64,000 nt of DNA from the NCBI GenBank assembly GCA_039707465.1, contig CM077658.1, positions 10,198,574 through 10,262,573 on the forward strand, in the 5' to 3' direction. The notes under the pieces are model-generated. The model searched no databases, was not told the DNA's origin, and worked only from the letters and a program-made list of their open reading frames with translations. A program made the translations under genes and the position numbers. The DNA is from Rhabdophis nuchalis (lineage: Eukaryota > Chordata > Lepidosauria > Squamata > Natricidae). The stretch's first letter is position 1. Every line of letters begins with the position of its first letter. Below are positions 10,546-21,775 of this stretch, in pieces.

Positions 10546-11312
10546 AGCTCAAAAACCTAACACACACACCTCTCACATCAACCCGTAGAGACTGAAGCAA
10601 GGCAAGAAAACATCGAAGTGAGTGTAAATTATAGCAGAGTTAATTTAGTCTATACAAATATTATTTGACCAGAGTATTGAAGGTTGGAGTAGATCATACC
10701 AATTTTACATCATCATCCCTGACTTCTAGGCATACTTTAGAGTCCTCCTCCACCACATCCACCTTCTCCTCTCTGAAACTTTGCATGCTCCCATTAGAAC
10801 CCTACCCAGTAACATCTTGAGACATCTACTAAGTGAGCGATGGAGAATGAAATGTTTTGGTGATGCTCCTAAAATGCATTCCCAGTCAAAACTCAACAGG
10901 TTACCACTCTACATCTTTTCCCTGTGAATCAGAGGACAGCTATTTTGAAGAGCATTTAATGCACATGCTTTAGTTCACTTTCTGTTATTGTGCAACCTCA
11001 TCATTCCTCTCACTGCCGATTGCATTGTGATTTAATGAAGTGCTTTGAATCATTATGATTATATTGTACTCTTCCCCTCTCTTCCCACACACTATCAGCT
11101 AGTCCAGGTACAAAAGAATAGCAACAACAACAGATTAATATGGGGAAAAGCATCTTCTGCTATGCTATGCTATGCACATGGAATGGGTGTTGGTAATGTC
11201 CCTACTACCTGTGATAGCCAATAGTTGGATCTAACTTAGATATTCAGCGTGGGATCAAGCATGGGTCTATCAAGACTCTAAATTCCTCTAAAGAGTCCAC
11301 AAATGAGCACCT
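10546..11312. other. unique stretch
   Basis: Non-repetitive noncoding sequence with no recognised element and no long frames. Confidence 0.45.
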
Positions 11313-11913
11313 TGTTCTGACCTAGGCCTCCCAAGATCATGAAGCAGAAATCCTGATAAAACCTCTTTTATTTAGGTTAAAGAGAATTCCTCTCCAGCAA
11401 AGTCTCAGCAAACAGTCTTTCATGAGATTTCACAATTGCAGGCCTTTAACAGGCTTGGAGAGTTGCCAGGCCGATATCTTCCAAACGTCACGCTGTAGCA
11501 GCAATTCCTTGGCAAGAAGCCAGGAGCAGATCTTCACCCTAATGCATTGAACTAATTGGCTCCTGCAAACTCCACTCCCCTTTTGCTCCTCTTTATTCCC
11601 TATGGGAGGGGCCATTCACCGTCCACCTGTGCCTTTACTCCCGAGTTGTTCCTTGTTCCTTAGCTGTTCCCTTCTCCTGGCAGCTCTGCACATGCGCACA
11701 TCAGGAACAGGCTCCAGCTGTGTGTCTGCCCCACTGATATCCAATTCCGAAGGCAGCTGATAACTGCCAGACGGCCCTGGCTCCATCTCTGCCTTCAATG
11801 CAGAGCACTCATCAGAGCGTTCCCTAGACTCCAGAATTGGCCCATGTTCCTCCCCAACATCCTCGCTGTCTGAATGTGCCACCAGCTCTGCTGGCTGCTG
11901 GTGGGCCACAACA
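11313..11913 (-). mobile_element. solo LTR, about 601 bp
   Basis: Read on the minus strand it starts TGTTGTGGCC and ends GGTCAGAACA, the usual TG...CA boundaries. A polyadenylation-like AATAAAAGAGG lies near the 3' side. The flanks are 'cacct' (11308-11312) and 'gacct' (11914-11918), a 4-of-5 match consistent with a 5-bp target duplication. No internal region or second LTR was seen, so it is a solo LTR. Related pieces lie at 1.06 and 33.9 kb. The superfamily (gypsy or ERV) was not determined. Confidence 0.8.
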
Positions 11914-11921
11914 GACCTCAC
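11616..11921 (-). other. open frame within the LTR (U3 side)
   Basis: A 101-codon frame covers the LTR 5' half. Its start codon lies just outside the LTR. It is acidic and Ser/Glu-rich, then basic near the end ('RRREQLRNKEQ'). The LTR copy at 34.0-34.4 kb keeps a frame with clear similarity ('SYQLPSE', 'RRREQL'), also uninterrupted. No known domain was recognised. It could be accidental or a remnant of an element-encoded U3 peptide. Confidence 0.35.
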
Positions 11922-12524
11922 CTAATGGGGGGTTACGTAATAGTTTTAGTAACAAAATTAACCTATGATGCAATCATACAATTGAAAAATGTGTGTTGAG
12001 ACTATCAAGACCAACCACATATCCAATACAGCAATCCAGTTAAACCATTCTCAACAAGTCAAGAGCAACTCATTTCTTGGTTGATAATTGCTCTTCGAAA
12101 TCTTTGGTTCTATACCGAGCTGTTCTTTTCAATTTTTTTGCTAACATTCAACCAGAATCCATCTCCTTGTAGCTAAATTCATTCTTCCAGGACTAGGGGG
12201 GAAAAAAACCAACCAAGCTTTGACCTCCTTCTGTGTGACTACCTTGCAGGTACTTAAGAAGCCTATCATCATATCTCCCTTCAGAGGTCATTTCTCCTGG
12301 TTAAATATACCTACTGTACCTTTCCTCCATGTACTCTTTTAAGGGTTGGTTTTCACTCTCCTGATCGCCTCATCATTCTGCTTCTTCACATCTATTCCAA
12401 TTTCTCAGAAACTGTCTTGAAATATGCTACCTTAAACTGGGAACGTATCTGGAATGGGAAAGAAAAGGCTTAAGCCCTATCCTGACAAGATAGGGGGGCT
12501 ACTTCTCTTTTGCTGTGCATTGAT
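11914..12524. other. unique stretch
   Basis: Noncoding sequence with no recognised repeat, between the solo LTR and the L2 end. Confidence 0.45.
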
Positions 12525-13068
12525 ATGTAATGTAACACCTCTCCTGCGCGAGCTGCACTGGCTGCCTGTGGCTTTCCGGGTGTGCTTCAAGGTGCTAGTA
12601 ACCATCTTTAGAGCGCTCCATGGCACGGGACCTGGCTACCTGCGGGACCACCTCCTACCACATACCTCCCTTAGACCTGTTCGCTCCCACAAAGTGGGCC
12701 TCCTCAGGGTGCCATCCGCCGGACAATGCCGACGGGTGGCCCCCATGGGGAGAGCCTTCTCTGTGGCGGGGCCTGCCCTCTGGAACGACCTACCCCCCGA
12801 CCTTCGTACCATCACGGACCTACGCCTCTTCTGCCGGGCATTAAAGACACATCGATTTCAAGAGGCCGGCCTGGCATAGTTTTAATGGGTAAAGGTTTTA
12901 ATTGATTTTCATCTTCTCTAATCCAAATTTTTAGCACAGACCCTAATTTAATTCATTTTAAATTGTTTTGTACTGTATTTGTTTTTATATTTCTGTGCAC
13001 CGCCCTGAGTCCCCTCGGGGAGATAGGGCAGTATATAAATTTGAATAAATAAATAAATAAATAAAATT
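12525..13068 (+). mobile_element. L2-type LINE 3' end
   Basis: An open C-terminal RT-ORF segment begins 'VTPLLRELHWLPVAF' near 12526 and runs through 'KVLVTIFRALHGTGPGYL', 'GLLRVPSAGQC' and 'LWNDLPPDLRTITDLRLF' to the stop at 12879. The 3' UTR ends 'ccgccctgagtcccctcgg', 'gcagtatataaatttg' and an (AATA)n tail. It is 5'-truncated and lacks the RT catalytic region. Confidence 0.9.
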
Positions 13069-13094
13069 GATAATGATCGATAATTAGGTTGCTT

Positions 13095-13437
13095 ATAGTT
13101 ACAGTGGCTAAGATGCTGAGCTTGTCGATCAGAAGGTCGGCAGTTCAGACATTCGAATCCCTAGCGCCACGTAACAGAGTGAGCTCCCGTTACTTGTTCC
13201 AGCTTCTGCCAACCAAGCAGTTCGAAAACACATTAAAAATTCAAGTAGAAAAATAGGGACCACCTTTGGTGGGAAGGTAACAGTGTTCCGTGTGCCTTCG
13301 GCATTTAGTCATGCCGGCCACATGACCACGGAGACGTCTTCGGACAGCGCTGGCTCTTCGGCTTTGAAACAGAGATGAGCGCTGCCCCCTAGAGTCAGAA
13401 ATGACAAGCATTCATGTATGGGGGAACCTTTACCTTC
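13095..13437 (+). mobile_element. tRNA-derived SINE (family A)
   Basis: The tRNA-like head holds 'AGTGGCTAAGATGCTGAGC' and a mutated B box 'CATTCGAATCC'. It is followed by the shared body 'cttctgccaaccaagcagtt', 'accacctttggtgggaaggt', 'gagacgtcttcggacagcg' and 'ctgccccctagagtcag'. It sits a few bases after the L2 tail. Confidence 0.85.
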
Positions 13438-14189
13438 ACCTATGGTTACATATTTGTATGTTGTGGCTTGAAGGCTGTTTAAATCAGGTAAATGAAGTGG
13501 CATAAAAATAATTCCAAACAATATTGTGGAACTATAACTTCTTGTGATCTGGAAACTAAACTTTTACTGAGGCCACCTAAATATTGTTATCACTGGCGAT
13601 TGATATGCCTAAATCTTCAACTCTGCCTGGATTACCCATGGATGGATCGATGGATCTGTGGCTTTCCTTTCTAACCATTTCAAATTGCTTTGAAAGCTGT
13701 TAGAGATCATCTGTTCCAGACTCAATAAAAAGTGGAAAAAAACAGGAGAAAGGTTTGCTTTAAAATTACAGGAATATAATTTACATGTTGAAAATAGAGT
13801 GGGTGTTTTATTTGCTTTAAGATGGAAGTATAATTTCATGTTGCCTAATTCTGTTTAATGGATTTTAAATTCTCTCTGAAGCATTTATTTCAAGCAAACA
13901 ACTTCCTGGTAAATTTGTTGTATTTAACCAATTATTTGAATTTAATTTGATGTTAGCACCGCTGTTACGGAACAGTAGCATAAAACGAAATCTGATTAAC
14001 AAAAAAATTAATATTGAGTGGCAGAGAAGGAGAAATGAGCTTTGCTATCTTTATCGACTCAAATTTTTTTAGAAAGATCTATGAAAATTGCTGTGTTTTT
14101 AACAAGCAAACAAGCTCTACAAGGATAAAGAGCAAAGAATTCAGAATGATTTTCAACTAATTGGAACTCGGTGGAGAGCAGATAAAATC
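13438..14189. other. unique AT-rich stretch
   Basis: AT-rich noncoding sequence. No repeat family or coding potential was recognised. Confidence 0.45.
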
Positions 14190-14308
14190 GGTAGGAATAC
14201 TGAGAAAAACGGCGCTACATTACTGGTTCAGGCGAACGGGTAGCATTTTTTTACTACCAGTTCAGGCGAACTGGTCCGAACTGGTAGTATTTCACCCCGG
14301 CTCTAAAC
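14190..14308. mobile_element. hAT-like fragment (GGTTCAGGCGAAC type)
   Basis: It contains repeated 'ggttcaggcgaac' and 'ctaccagttcaggcgaact' and ends near 'gtagtatttcaccccggct'. This resembles the end of the element starting at 20.53 kb ('caggggtgggattcagccgg'). Only one end can be placed. Confidence 0.5.
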
Positions 14309-14671
14309 TGGAAAGATCCCAAGATCTAATTAGACTGCAAAACAGTGGATCCATTCATTGAGAAACCTCCTCAAAGGGCTCTGTTAAGAGAAGAACATTC
14401 TCCAAAACGTATCACCGGGTCATCTTTTACCTTGCGAAATTTTTCTCCAATTCTGGAAGAGCAATTCCTTCAAGCCGCTCATGTTCCCACGTCATCTGAC
14501 TTATCTTCAGGCTTCTTCAATAAGTCCTGGATTTCTGACCCTGCATCAGATAGCTGAGTGTTTAACTCTTTTTGCCTTTCCTAAACATGACATGTATTTT
14601 TTTCCTTTCCTAGCTTCTATGATGTGCTTTTAAATGTTTGTATCTTGTCTTGAGTTGCTTTCTGATTAGGT

Positions 14672-14787
<116 letters not shown>

Positions 14788-14913
14788 CAGCCACTCATTC
14801 CACCACAAGTGACTATGATGAATCAATAAAAGAAAATTATTAGGTGAGGCTGGAGGGAGATAACCATTCATCTCCCAATCTTTCTGTGCTGCATTCTCTA
14901 TTTTCTGCACAGT

Positions 14914-15784
<871 letters not shown>

Positions 15785-15905
15785 TGCTCAATACAATACA
15801 ATACAATAAAGGGACCTTGTAGGTCTTCTAGTCCAACCCCCTGCGTGGGCAGGACTTGCTGCAAAATGTTGCAAGCCCTCAACAAAGTCTCAGTTGACCA
15901 TGATC
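15785..15905 (-). mobile_element. CR1 LINE 3' UTR remnant
   Basis: An (AATAC)n tail is followed by 'gggaccttgtaggtcttcta' and 'gtccaaccccctgcg', the reverse complement of the CR1 3' end found at 32.34 and 38.62 kb. No coding part remains. Confidence 0.8.
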
Positions 15906-16086
15906 CCCAAAAATGACTGTCCCTTGATGACCAATCTGGTTTTGTTGTGGTGTTTTGGGGTCTAATTTTGATTTTATAGGGATTTTTCATAGGGAGGGAG
16001 CCTGGTTCAGCATCAACCAAGGCACAAGATATGGTGCTTTGTTTTGGCTTGTTGCCTTTTGTGATTTGCAACCCATGTTCTATGAG

Positions 16087-16090
<4 letters not shown>

Positions 16091-16122
<32 letters not shown>
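16091..16122. repeat. (CA)n microsatellite
   Basis: About 16 CA units, followed by an AT-rich tract. Confidence 0.95.
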
Positions 16123-16125
<3 letters not shown>

Positions 16126-16178
16126 TATATTATATACTACATTATTATAATATGTATTATATTATTATAATATTATAT

Positions 16179-16199
16179 ATAGAGATAGATGGATAGATG

Positions 16200-16256
<57 letters not shown>

Positions 16257-16415
16257 TAGATGGATGGATGGATGGATGGATGGATGGATAGATAGTAGAT
16301 AGATGGATGGACAGACAGACAGACAGACAGACAGACAGATAGATGATAGATAGTAGATGGATGGATGGATGGGTGGGTGGGTGGGTGGGTGGGTGGGTGG
16401 GTGGGTGGATGGATG

Positions 16416-16496
<81 letters not shown>

Positions 16497-16570
16497 ATAG
16501 ATAGAGATAGAGAGATATGATAGATAGATATAAAAATAGGTAGGGAGATAGAGAGAGAGAGAGAGAGAGA
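16179..16570. repeat. compound GATA/GATG/GACA/GGTG array (Bkm-like)
   Basis: Nearly 400 bases of tetramers: (GATA)n, (GATG)n, (GACA)n near 16311-16338, (GGTG)n near 16373-16407, then a second long (GATA)n and a terminal (GA)n. GATA plus GACA mixtures are the hallmark of the Bkm satellite first described in snakes. The class here is inferred from that composition. Confidence 0.9.
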
Positions 16571-17205
16571 CGCTAATCTCTATAGCACCATCTACAGATC
16601 TCGGAGAAATTCACCCAGTCGCCTCTGTGGCTATTAAAACATCTGCCAGGGCTAACATTAAATTTTCCATCAGTCTTAAAGTAGCTATACAATTCTAATT
16701 AGATCCTTATTAATCCCATTAATTAAAACGAATGCAAATTAATAAAGAAAACACAGGCTTTTCCAATCCTGCAATTCTGGAACCCTGCAGTTAAATCTGA
16801 CAGTCATTCCAAACATATGAATACATGAGCTTCCCCCCAAAAAATGAAGCAAGAAAAAATATGCAATGTTGCATCGTCCATATTTGTTCGTAGACATTGA
16901 AATGGGATCCAGAGTGAAGCTAAACACAGTACGATACATGTTTGGAAATCTCTTTTTATGGCATCCACAATTTAATCTGAAGAGTACACTTAGAGACAAA
17001 CCAATTACAGTCAATTCCCCTCAGAAATTCCAATTACAGAAAATCCAAAGCATTTTAATGACAAAATCCTTTAAGGATTTCGGAGGTTGAGAGATTATGC
17101 CAAGAAAGAAGATCCCTCTCTTACTTTTCACTGGCCTTCATTTTAGCATCATTGCCATAATTTTCTCAAGCTCTGCAGTTGATTTTAGTCCATATGGGGG
17201 AAGGA
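16571..17205. promoter_or_regulatory. candidate conserved noncoding / enhancer-like stretch
   Basis: A non-repetitive stretch directly after the GATA array. Within about 30 bases it holds TAATCC (16711-16716, Otx/Pitx-type), TTAATTAA (16719-16726) and the perfect POU octamer ATGCAAAT (16732-16739). No gene or repeat was recognised. Enhancer function is inference from motif clustering; conservation was not tested. Confidence 0.3.
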
Positions 17206-17209
17206 GAGT

Positions 17210-17895
17210 AAACTAGAATAGACTAGAGTAGACTAGAATAGAATAAGAGAGAGGAGGGAGGGGAAGGGAAGGAAGAGAAGCAAAGAGATCGAATTGGATT
17301 GCTAAAATATCAGAATAGAATAGAGTAGAGTAGAGTAGAGTAGAGTAGAATAGAATAGGGGGAGGGGACAGGAGAGGAGAGGAGAGAAGGGGAGGGAAGG
17401 GAAGAGATCTAATCTGATTGCTAAAAGATTAGAATATAATAGAATAAAATAGAGTAGAGTAGAGTAGAGTAGAGTAGAGTAGAGTAGAGTAGAGTAGAGT
17501 AGAGTAGGGGGAGGGGACAGGAGAGGAGAGGAGAGGAGAGAAGGCGAGGGAAGGGAAGAGATCTAATCTGATTGCTAAAAGAATAGAGTAGAGTAGAGTA
17601 GAGTAGAGTAGAGTAGAGTAGAGTAGAGTAGAGTAGGGGGAGGGGACAGGAGAGGAGAGGAGGGGAGGGAAGGGAAGAGATCTAATCTGATTGCTAAAAG
17701 ATTAGAATAGAGTAGAGTAGAGTAGAGTAGAGTAGAGTAGAATAGAATAGGGGGAGGGGAGAGGAGAAGAGAGGAGAGAAGGGGAGGGAAGGGAAGGGAA
17801 GAGAAGGGAAGAGATCTAATCTGCTAAATGAATGGAGTGGAGAGGAGCAGAGTAGAGTAGAGTAGAGTAGAATAAGAAGTGGGAGGGAAGGAAAG
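17210..17895. repeat. VNTR of (AGAGT)n arrays with a conserved spacer
   Basis: Blocks of AGAGT/AGAAT pentamers alternate with a purine-rich segment and the phrase 'agatctaatctgattgct'. That phrase starts at 17405, 17559, 17678 and 17812 (shortened), with diverged forms at 17286 and 17896. The spacings are 119, 154, 119, 134 and 84 bases. The units differ mostly in pentamer copy number. Confidence 0.9.
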
Positions 17896-17899
17896 AGAT

Positions 17900-18714
17900 C
17901 TAATCTGAATGCTGAAATGTAGGGGGGAAATTGCTGTGTTACAAATAACCACATTACAGGGAATCAAAAAAATATCAAGGTAATAACAACCATGAAATCA
18001 AAGCCCTAGAACCTTCTTATGCCTAAAGCTTGACTTTTTTTTTTTTTTTTTACTTCCTGCAATGTGACTCCAGTATTTATAACAAACCAAATCTTGGCTT
18101 CTGCAACCCATTTCCACAGGGAATGGAATTGTTCCATTTTTACTTGATGCCACTTTTTAAATTATTTCAATTTATACAGCTGCCCATCTTAAGTATGTGA
18201 TTTCGGATGACTCAGAAACAACGAAGAACAGTATAAAAACACCACAACTATATAGAAAAAACAACTGTGTTTTGTTTTGTTTTTTAAAAAAAGCCACTTT
18301 CCCCTTTAAGAGTACCCATTCTACTTTATCTGGGGGGGGGGGGGGGATCCTGCTTTGTCTGCCAATGTTATACAGAGAAACAATGCTTCTCTCTTTCCTG
18401 ATCACTGGATGTCAGAATCTGCAAAATTTCAAACCATGACAGCCTAAATTGAGTGTGATCTGGGAGTCCTGTAACAACAGCCTTTGGGTAATAAATATAG
18501 TCCTCAGCTCTGAGAAGAATCTGGAGGTCCGTGATGGGATCAAAACAAATAGACCCATGTTTTACTCTAGCACTTAAAATCTTTGGAAATAGAACATCTC
18601 TTTGGCAACTGCAGTGAAGCCTGAAAATGAGACCACCATTCCATTTCCCCAGCTTACAAGAGTTAGATATTGTGCATTTAATATGTGGGAGACAATATTT
18701 GTAGATCGCTATTG
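17900..18714. other. unique stretch
   Basis: Noncoding, with T and G homopolymer runs near 18036 and 18332. No element was recognised. Confidence 0.4.
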
Positions 18715-18739
18715 TCTCAACTGCAGGGGGTTCAAATTG

Positions 18740-18799
18740 CGTGGATGTCAACTCCCAGAATTCCTCAGCCAATATGCTGGGAGTTGTGAATTCTAGAGG
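18740..18799. mobile_element. foldback MITE fragment
   Basis: 'caactcccagaattcctcag' with a following 'ctgggagttg' is the central hairpin part of the 130-135 bp foldback MITE family seen at 44.77 and 60.06 kb. Terminal repeats are not visible. Confidence 0.5.
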
Positions 18800-18809
18800 T
18801 CTTCTAGTC

Positions 18810-18944
18810 CAGGGGTCTCCAACCTTTGCAACTTTAAGTCTGAAGAACTTCAGCTCCCAGAGTTCTCCAGCCAGCAAAGTTGGCTGGAGAAGTCTGGGAG
18901 CTGAAGTCCTTCAGACTTAAAGTTGCAAAGGTTGGAGACCCCTG
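18810..18944. mobile_element. foldback hAT MITE, 135 bp
   Basis: The whole element is one inverted repeat, beginning CAGGGGTCTCCAACCTTTGC and ending with its reverse complement. The flanks 'ttctagtc' and 'atctagtc' (3' copy offset by one base) resemble an 8-bp hAT target duplication. It is inserted in a CR1 tail: 'aggtcttctagtcc' on the left continues as 'ccaccccctgct' on the right. There is no coding capacity, so it needs transposase in trans. Confidence 0.85.
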
Positions 18945-18945
18945 T

Positions 18946-19046
18946 ATCTAGTCCACCCCCTGCTCAAATAGGGGACCTTATACCATTTCAGTCAAGTGGT
19001 TGTCCAGTCCCTTCTTAACAGCCTCCAGTCATCCTATGCCAAGACA
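18946..19046 (-). mobile_element. CR1 LINE 3' relic (split by MITE)
   Basis: 'ctagtccaccccctgctcaa' and 'tggttgtccagtcccttctt' are the reverse complement of the CR1 3' UTR and the last part of its ORF. The left part of the tail lies before the MITE, near 18795-18809. Confidence 0.75.
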
Positions 19047-19645
19047 GAACAGCTGGGAACAGCTGGAGCTCAAAAGGACATTTTCTTGCTGTAATAGCGC
19101 ACCGTCAAAATAATTTGGAAACTCTACCGAAAGAAATCCACCACTGTACACATAAATTATTTCAGAGACCTAGACTATTTCAAAACATCCAATTAAAGAT
19201 GGTACCACATGAACTATAACCATTTTACTGTAAGTATGTTCTTTTCTCTCTCCCCCACTCCAATTATACTAGTTATGCAGTGAATTTGCAGTAAACAGAG
19301 AAAATGTTATTTTGATGACATTACCTGATTAAATTAAAGATGACATTAAAAGGACCATTTCAATAAGGAAGAGAAACCTCAAAAAGCGACTGTGGTTGAA
19401 TGTTAAGTCAGCTCCAGTCAAGTTTTATTTCTTGAAGCAAAAACGATCGCATTCATGTACTGACTGTGTTGAGTGCTTGGGATAAAGGCCAAATAACATT
19501 CACATGTGGAGGCACATACAACTATACACATTTCAAGGGAGTAGGAAGGAAAGAAAGAAAATTAAAAAAGTACAATTCCTTGTTGATGTCTATCAATGTA
19601 TGTGTATAAAGGGGATAGGGTTTTTAAAAATTTGTAATAGTCACC
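19047..19645. other. unique stretch
   Basis: AT-rich noncoding DNA with no recognised element. Confidence 0.4.
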
Positions 19646-19647
19646 AG

Positions 19648-19671
19648 TGTGTGTGTGTGTGTGTGTGTTTG

Positions 19672-19757
<86 letters not shown>
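19648..19757. repeat. (GT)n then (ATCT)n microsatellite
   Basis: About 11 GT units, then roughly 21 perfect ATCT units. Confidence 0.95.
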
Positions 19758-19856
19758 GCATTTGTGCTGATAAATAAATCTTACTGGGATTTGAACTTGG
19801 GTCGTTTTACATGTAAGGCAGTTGTAATTGCCACTAGTTGTAATTGTGACACAGTA
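19758..19856 (-). mobile_element. SINE family C fragment
   Basis: 'gataaataaatcttactggg', 'atttgaacttggg' (B box) and 'catgtaaggcagttgtaatt' match the minus-strand copy at 20.0 kb. It is interrupted by the following microsatellite. Confidence 0.65.
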
Positions 19857-19935
19857 TCTCTATATCTATCTATCCGTCCATCCATCCATCCATCCATCCA
19901 TCCATCCATCCATCCATCCATCCATCCATCCATCC

Positions 19936-19976
<41 letters not shown>
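19857..19976. repeat. (ATCC)n/(ATCT)n compound microsatellite
   Basis: About 17 ATCC units are followed by ATCT units. The array separates two copies of the same SINE end. Confidence 0.95.
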
Positions 19977-19977
<1 letters not shown>

Positions 19978-20150
19978 TGTGCCGATAAATAAATAAAGGG
20001 AGACTGGTATAGATCTATTTGAAGCTATTTAGTTCTCATCAGCTAGCCATACCCTTACTGGGATTTGAACCGGGGCTGTTTTTACATGTAAGGCAGTTGT
20101 ATTAGCCTCTAAGCCACAGGGTCTCCTCCCTTATCAGCTGAGCCAAGGAA
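19978..20150 (-). mobile_element. tRNA-derived SINE (family C)
   Basis: The reverse complement has 'CCCTGTGGCTTAGAGGCTAA' (A box), 'CCGGTTCAAATCCC' (B box), 'ggctagctgatgagaac', 'agatctataccagtctccct' and a TTTA tail. This is the same order as the copy at 10.38 kb. Confidence 0.75.
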
Positions 20151-20194
20151 ATCATTAAGTGTTATGCGAAAGCCCCTGGTACGCCCAAATATGT

Positions 20195-20303
20195 CTCCCT
20201 TTATTTATTTATCGGCAGAAAATGGTTTTCTGCCTGGAAAGCTCCTAGGGTGGAGCTGAACGGTAAAAGGGAAGCAGTATGCTCCCTCCCAAATTTGGGA
20301 GGT

Positions 20304-20305
<2 letters not shown>
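20195..20305. repeat. dispersed repeat related to the 10.2-kb inverted repeat
   Basis: 'agggaagcagtatgctccct' and the nearby 'ggcagaaaatggttttctgc' resemble the arms and spacer at 10171-10367. The family is unknown. Confidence 0.5.

Positions 20306-20306
<1 letters not shown>

Positions 20307-20338
<32 letters not shown>
20307..20338. repeat. (CA)n microsatellite
   Basis: About 16 CA units. Confidence 0.95.
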
Positions 20339-20344
<6 letters not shown>

Positions 20345-20533
20345 GGATTTTTAAAAAATCTCATCAGTTGAGTTTATATAAGAGAAAGAAAGAGATGAAA
20401 TAAAGTCATCTGGGAAAGGCTCTCTGCACATTTTTGTCCACATTAGGCTGGACTGTTTAGAGAAGAAAATCCTCAGTTTCTCCAAAGTACCTGAAGGCAG
20501 GGGGGAAAAAACCAACAACGGATGGAAACTAAC

Positions 20534-20690
20534 CAGGGGTGGGATTCAGCCGGTTCAGACTGGTTCAGGCGAACCGGATGCTCGTTTTAATCTGGTTTGC
20601 CGAAGCGGTAGTTCCAAGGACCGGATGACCCCGCCCAACCCACCGTTCCCAGGAATCTCCATTCATCATCCCATTCATCATGGCAGGTAA
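20534..20690 (+). mobile_element. hAT-like element 5' end
   Basis: It begins CAGGGGTGGGATTCAGCCGG and continues 'ttcagactggttcaggcgaa'. This is related to, but distinct from, the group at 9.8 and 52.5 kb. No matching 3' end was found, so it is probably truncated. Confidence 0.6.
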
Positions 20691-21182
20691 GTGTAAAAAC
20701 CAAACGAAACACAAAGATAACAATACATACTTTCTCCGAGGAGAATGAGAAAGGAGTGTCAATTTTATTTTGCTTTTCCAAAACCCTTCGCCCATAATCA
20801 TTTTTATTGTCTCTGTCTGTCCCTGTGAGTTCCCATGCTGATAAAACATACGGAGAAACCTTGTTTTAACGGTCTAATTAGGGGGAAGGGGTTAACAAAA
20901 GTCCATCAACTTGGGACCCTTAGACTGTTTGTGTCAGGACACGGTGACATAAATTAAGGCAAATGGCACAGCTTCATCTGGGTGGTGACGTCATCAACCC
21001 AACCTCCTTGGCCTTCCTGAAGAGACCCAGGCTAGATTAATGTCTTCTGGATTTCTAGTTCCTGTGGTCTGCCATGCAGGAAAAAGAATCCAAAAGTTGA
21101 AAAGACAACATTATAGTGTGGACATAAAATGTAAGATGCATGAATAAGGGGAAAAAAAACCACAATAAAAGATCAAATGAAT
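20691..21182. other. unique stretch
   Basis: Noncoding, with no recognised element. Confidence 0.4.
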
Positions 21183-21625
21183 CCACCAGAACGGATAAAA
21201 TTGATGATTTTTAAAAATAAATAAATAGGGTTTTTAAAAATTTAAATCAGATTTTTAAAATTTAAATCAGATATTTTAAAATTTTAAAGCAGATTTTTTA
21301 AAAATCAAATTTATTTTAACCAAATGCTTTTGGAGTAAACATCTATCTAAAGATAGTTTTCTATTTAAGATGCATTAATGATTTAGTTTATTCAGCATGA
21401 ATAAACTCCATAACATGGAGCTTAGTTATGTAGCATATGAGGCTGTAGACTCTGCAATATTGGGACTGTCGGTGACTCAACAACCAGTCAGAGGAGGGAC
21501 AGAGATGACAGTTGCTCTTTTAAAATTATGATTTAAATTGAGTTGATTTAAATCAAGCCTTTTTTTTTTACTAGTGATTTAAATCATGATTTAAATCGGC
21601 TTGATTTAAATCAAATCCGCCCTGG
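21183..21625. mobile_element. MITE rich in GATTTAAATC motifs
   Basis: The right end 'gatttaaatcaaatccgccc' is mirrored imperfectly at the left ('ccaccagaacggataaaat'). Both halves are dense in TTTAAATC palindromes. It looks like a decayed non-autonomous DNA transposon. No transposase or clear target duplication is visible. Confidence 0.55.
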
Positions 21626-21644
21626 AATCAACTATACATTGACA

Positions 21645-21775
21645 TCTTATGCACTACGGATAGGTTCTCAACTTATAACAGTTTCTTTAGTGCCTTCCCA
21701 AAGTTACAATATCACTAAAAAAAAGTGGTTTTTGACCATTTTCCACATTGTTTCACACTGAATTTGATCCAATGA
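21645..21775 (+). mobile_element. decayed Tigger-like MITE fragment
   Basis: 'ggttctcaacttataacagt', 'agtgccttcccaaagttaca' and 'gtggtttttgaccattttcc' parallel the reverse complement of the 24.5-kb MITE interior. Only one end is present. Confidence 0.5.

Noticed and set aside
13095..13180. Functional tRNA gene
   Set aside because: A- and B-box-like motifs belong to the head of a SINE. A complete cloverleaf with acceptor stem cannot be drawn, and eight other copies exist.
17210..17895. CRISPR-like repeated phrase with varying spacers
   Set aside because: The 'spacers' are expanding AGAGT pentamers and purine runs, a VNTR and not CRISPR.
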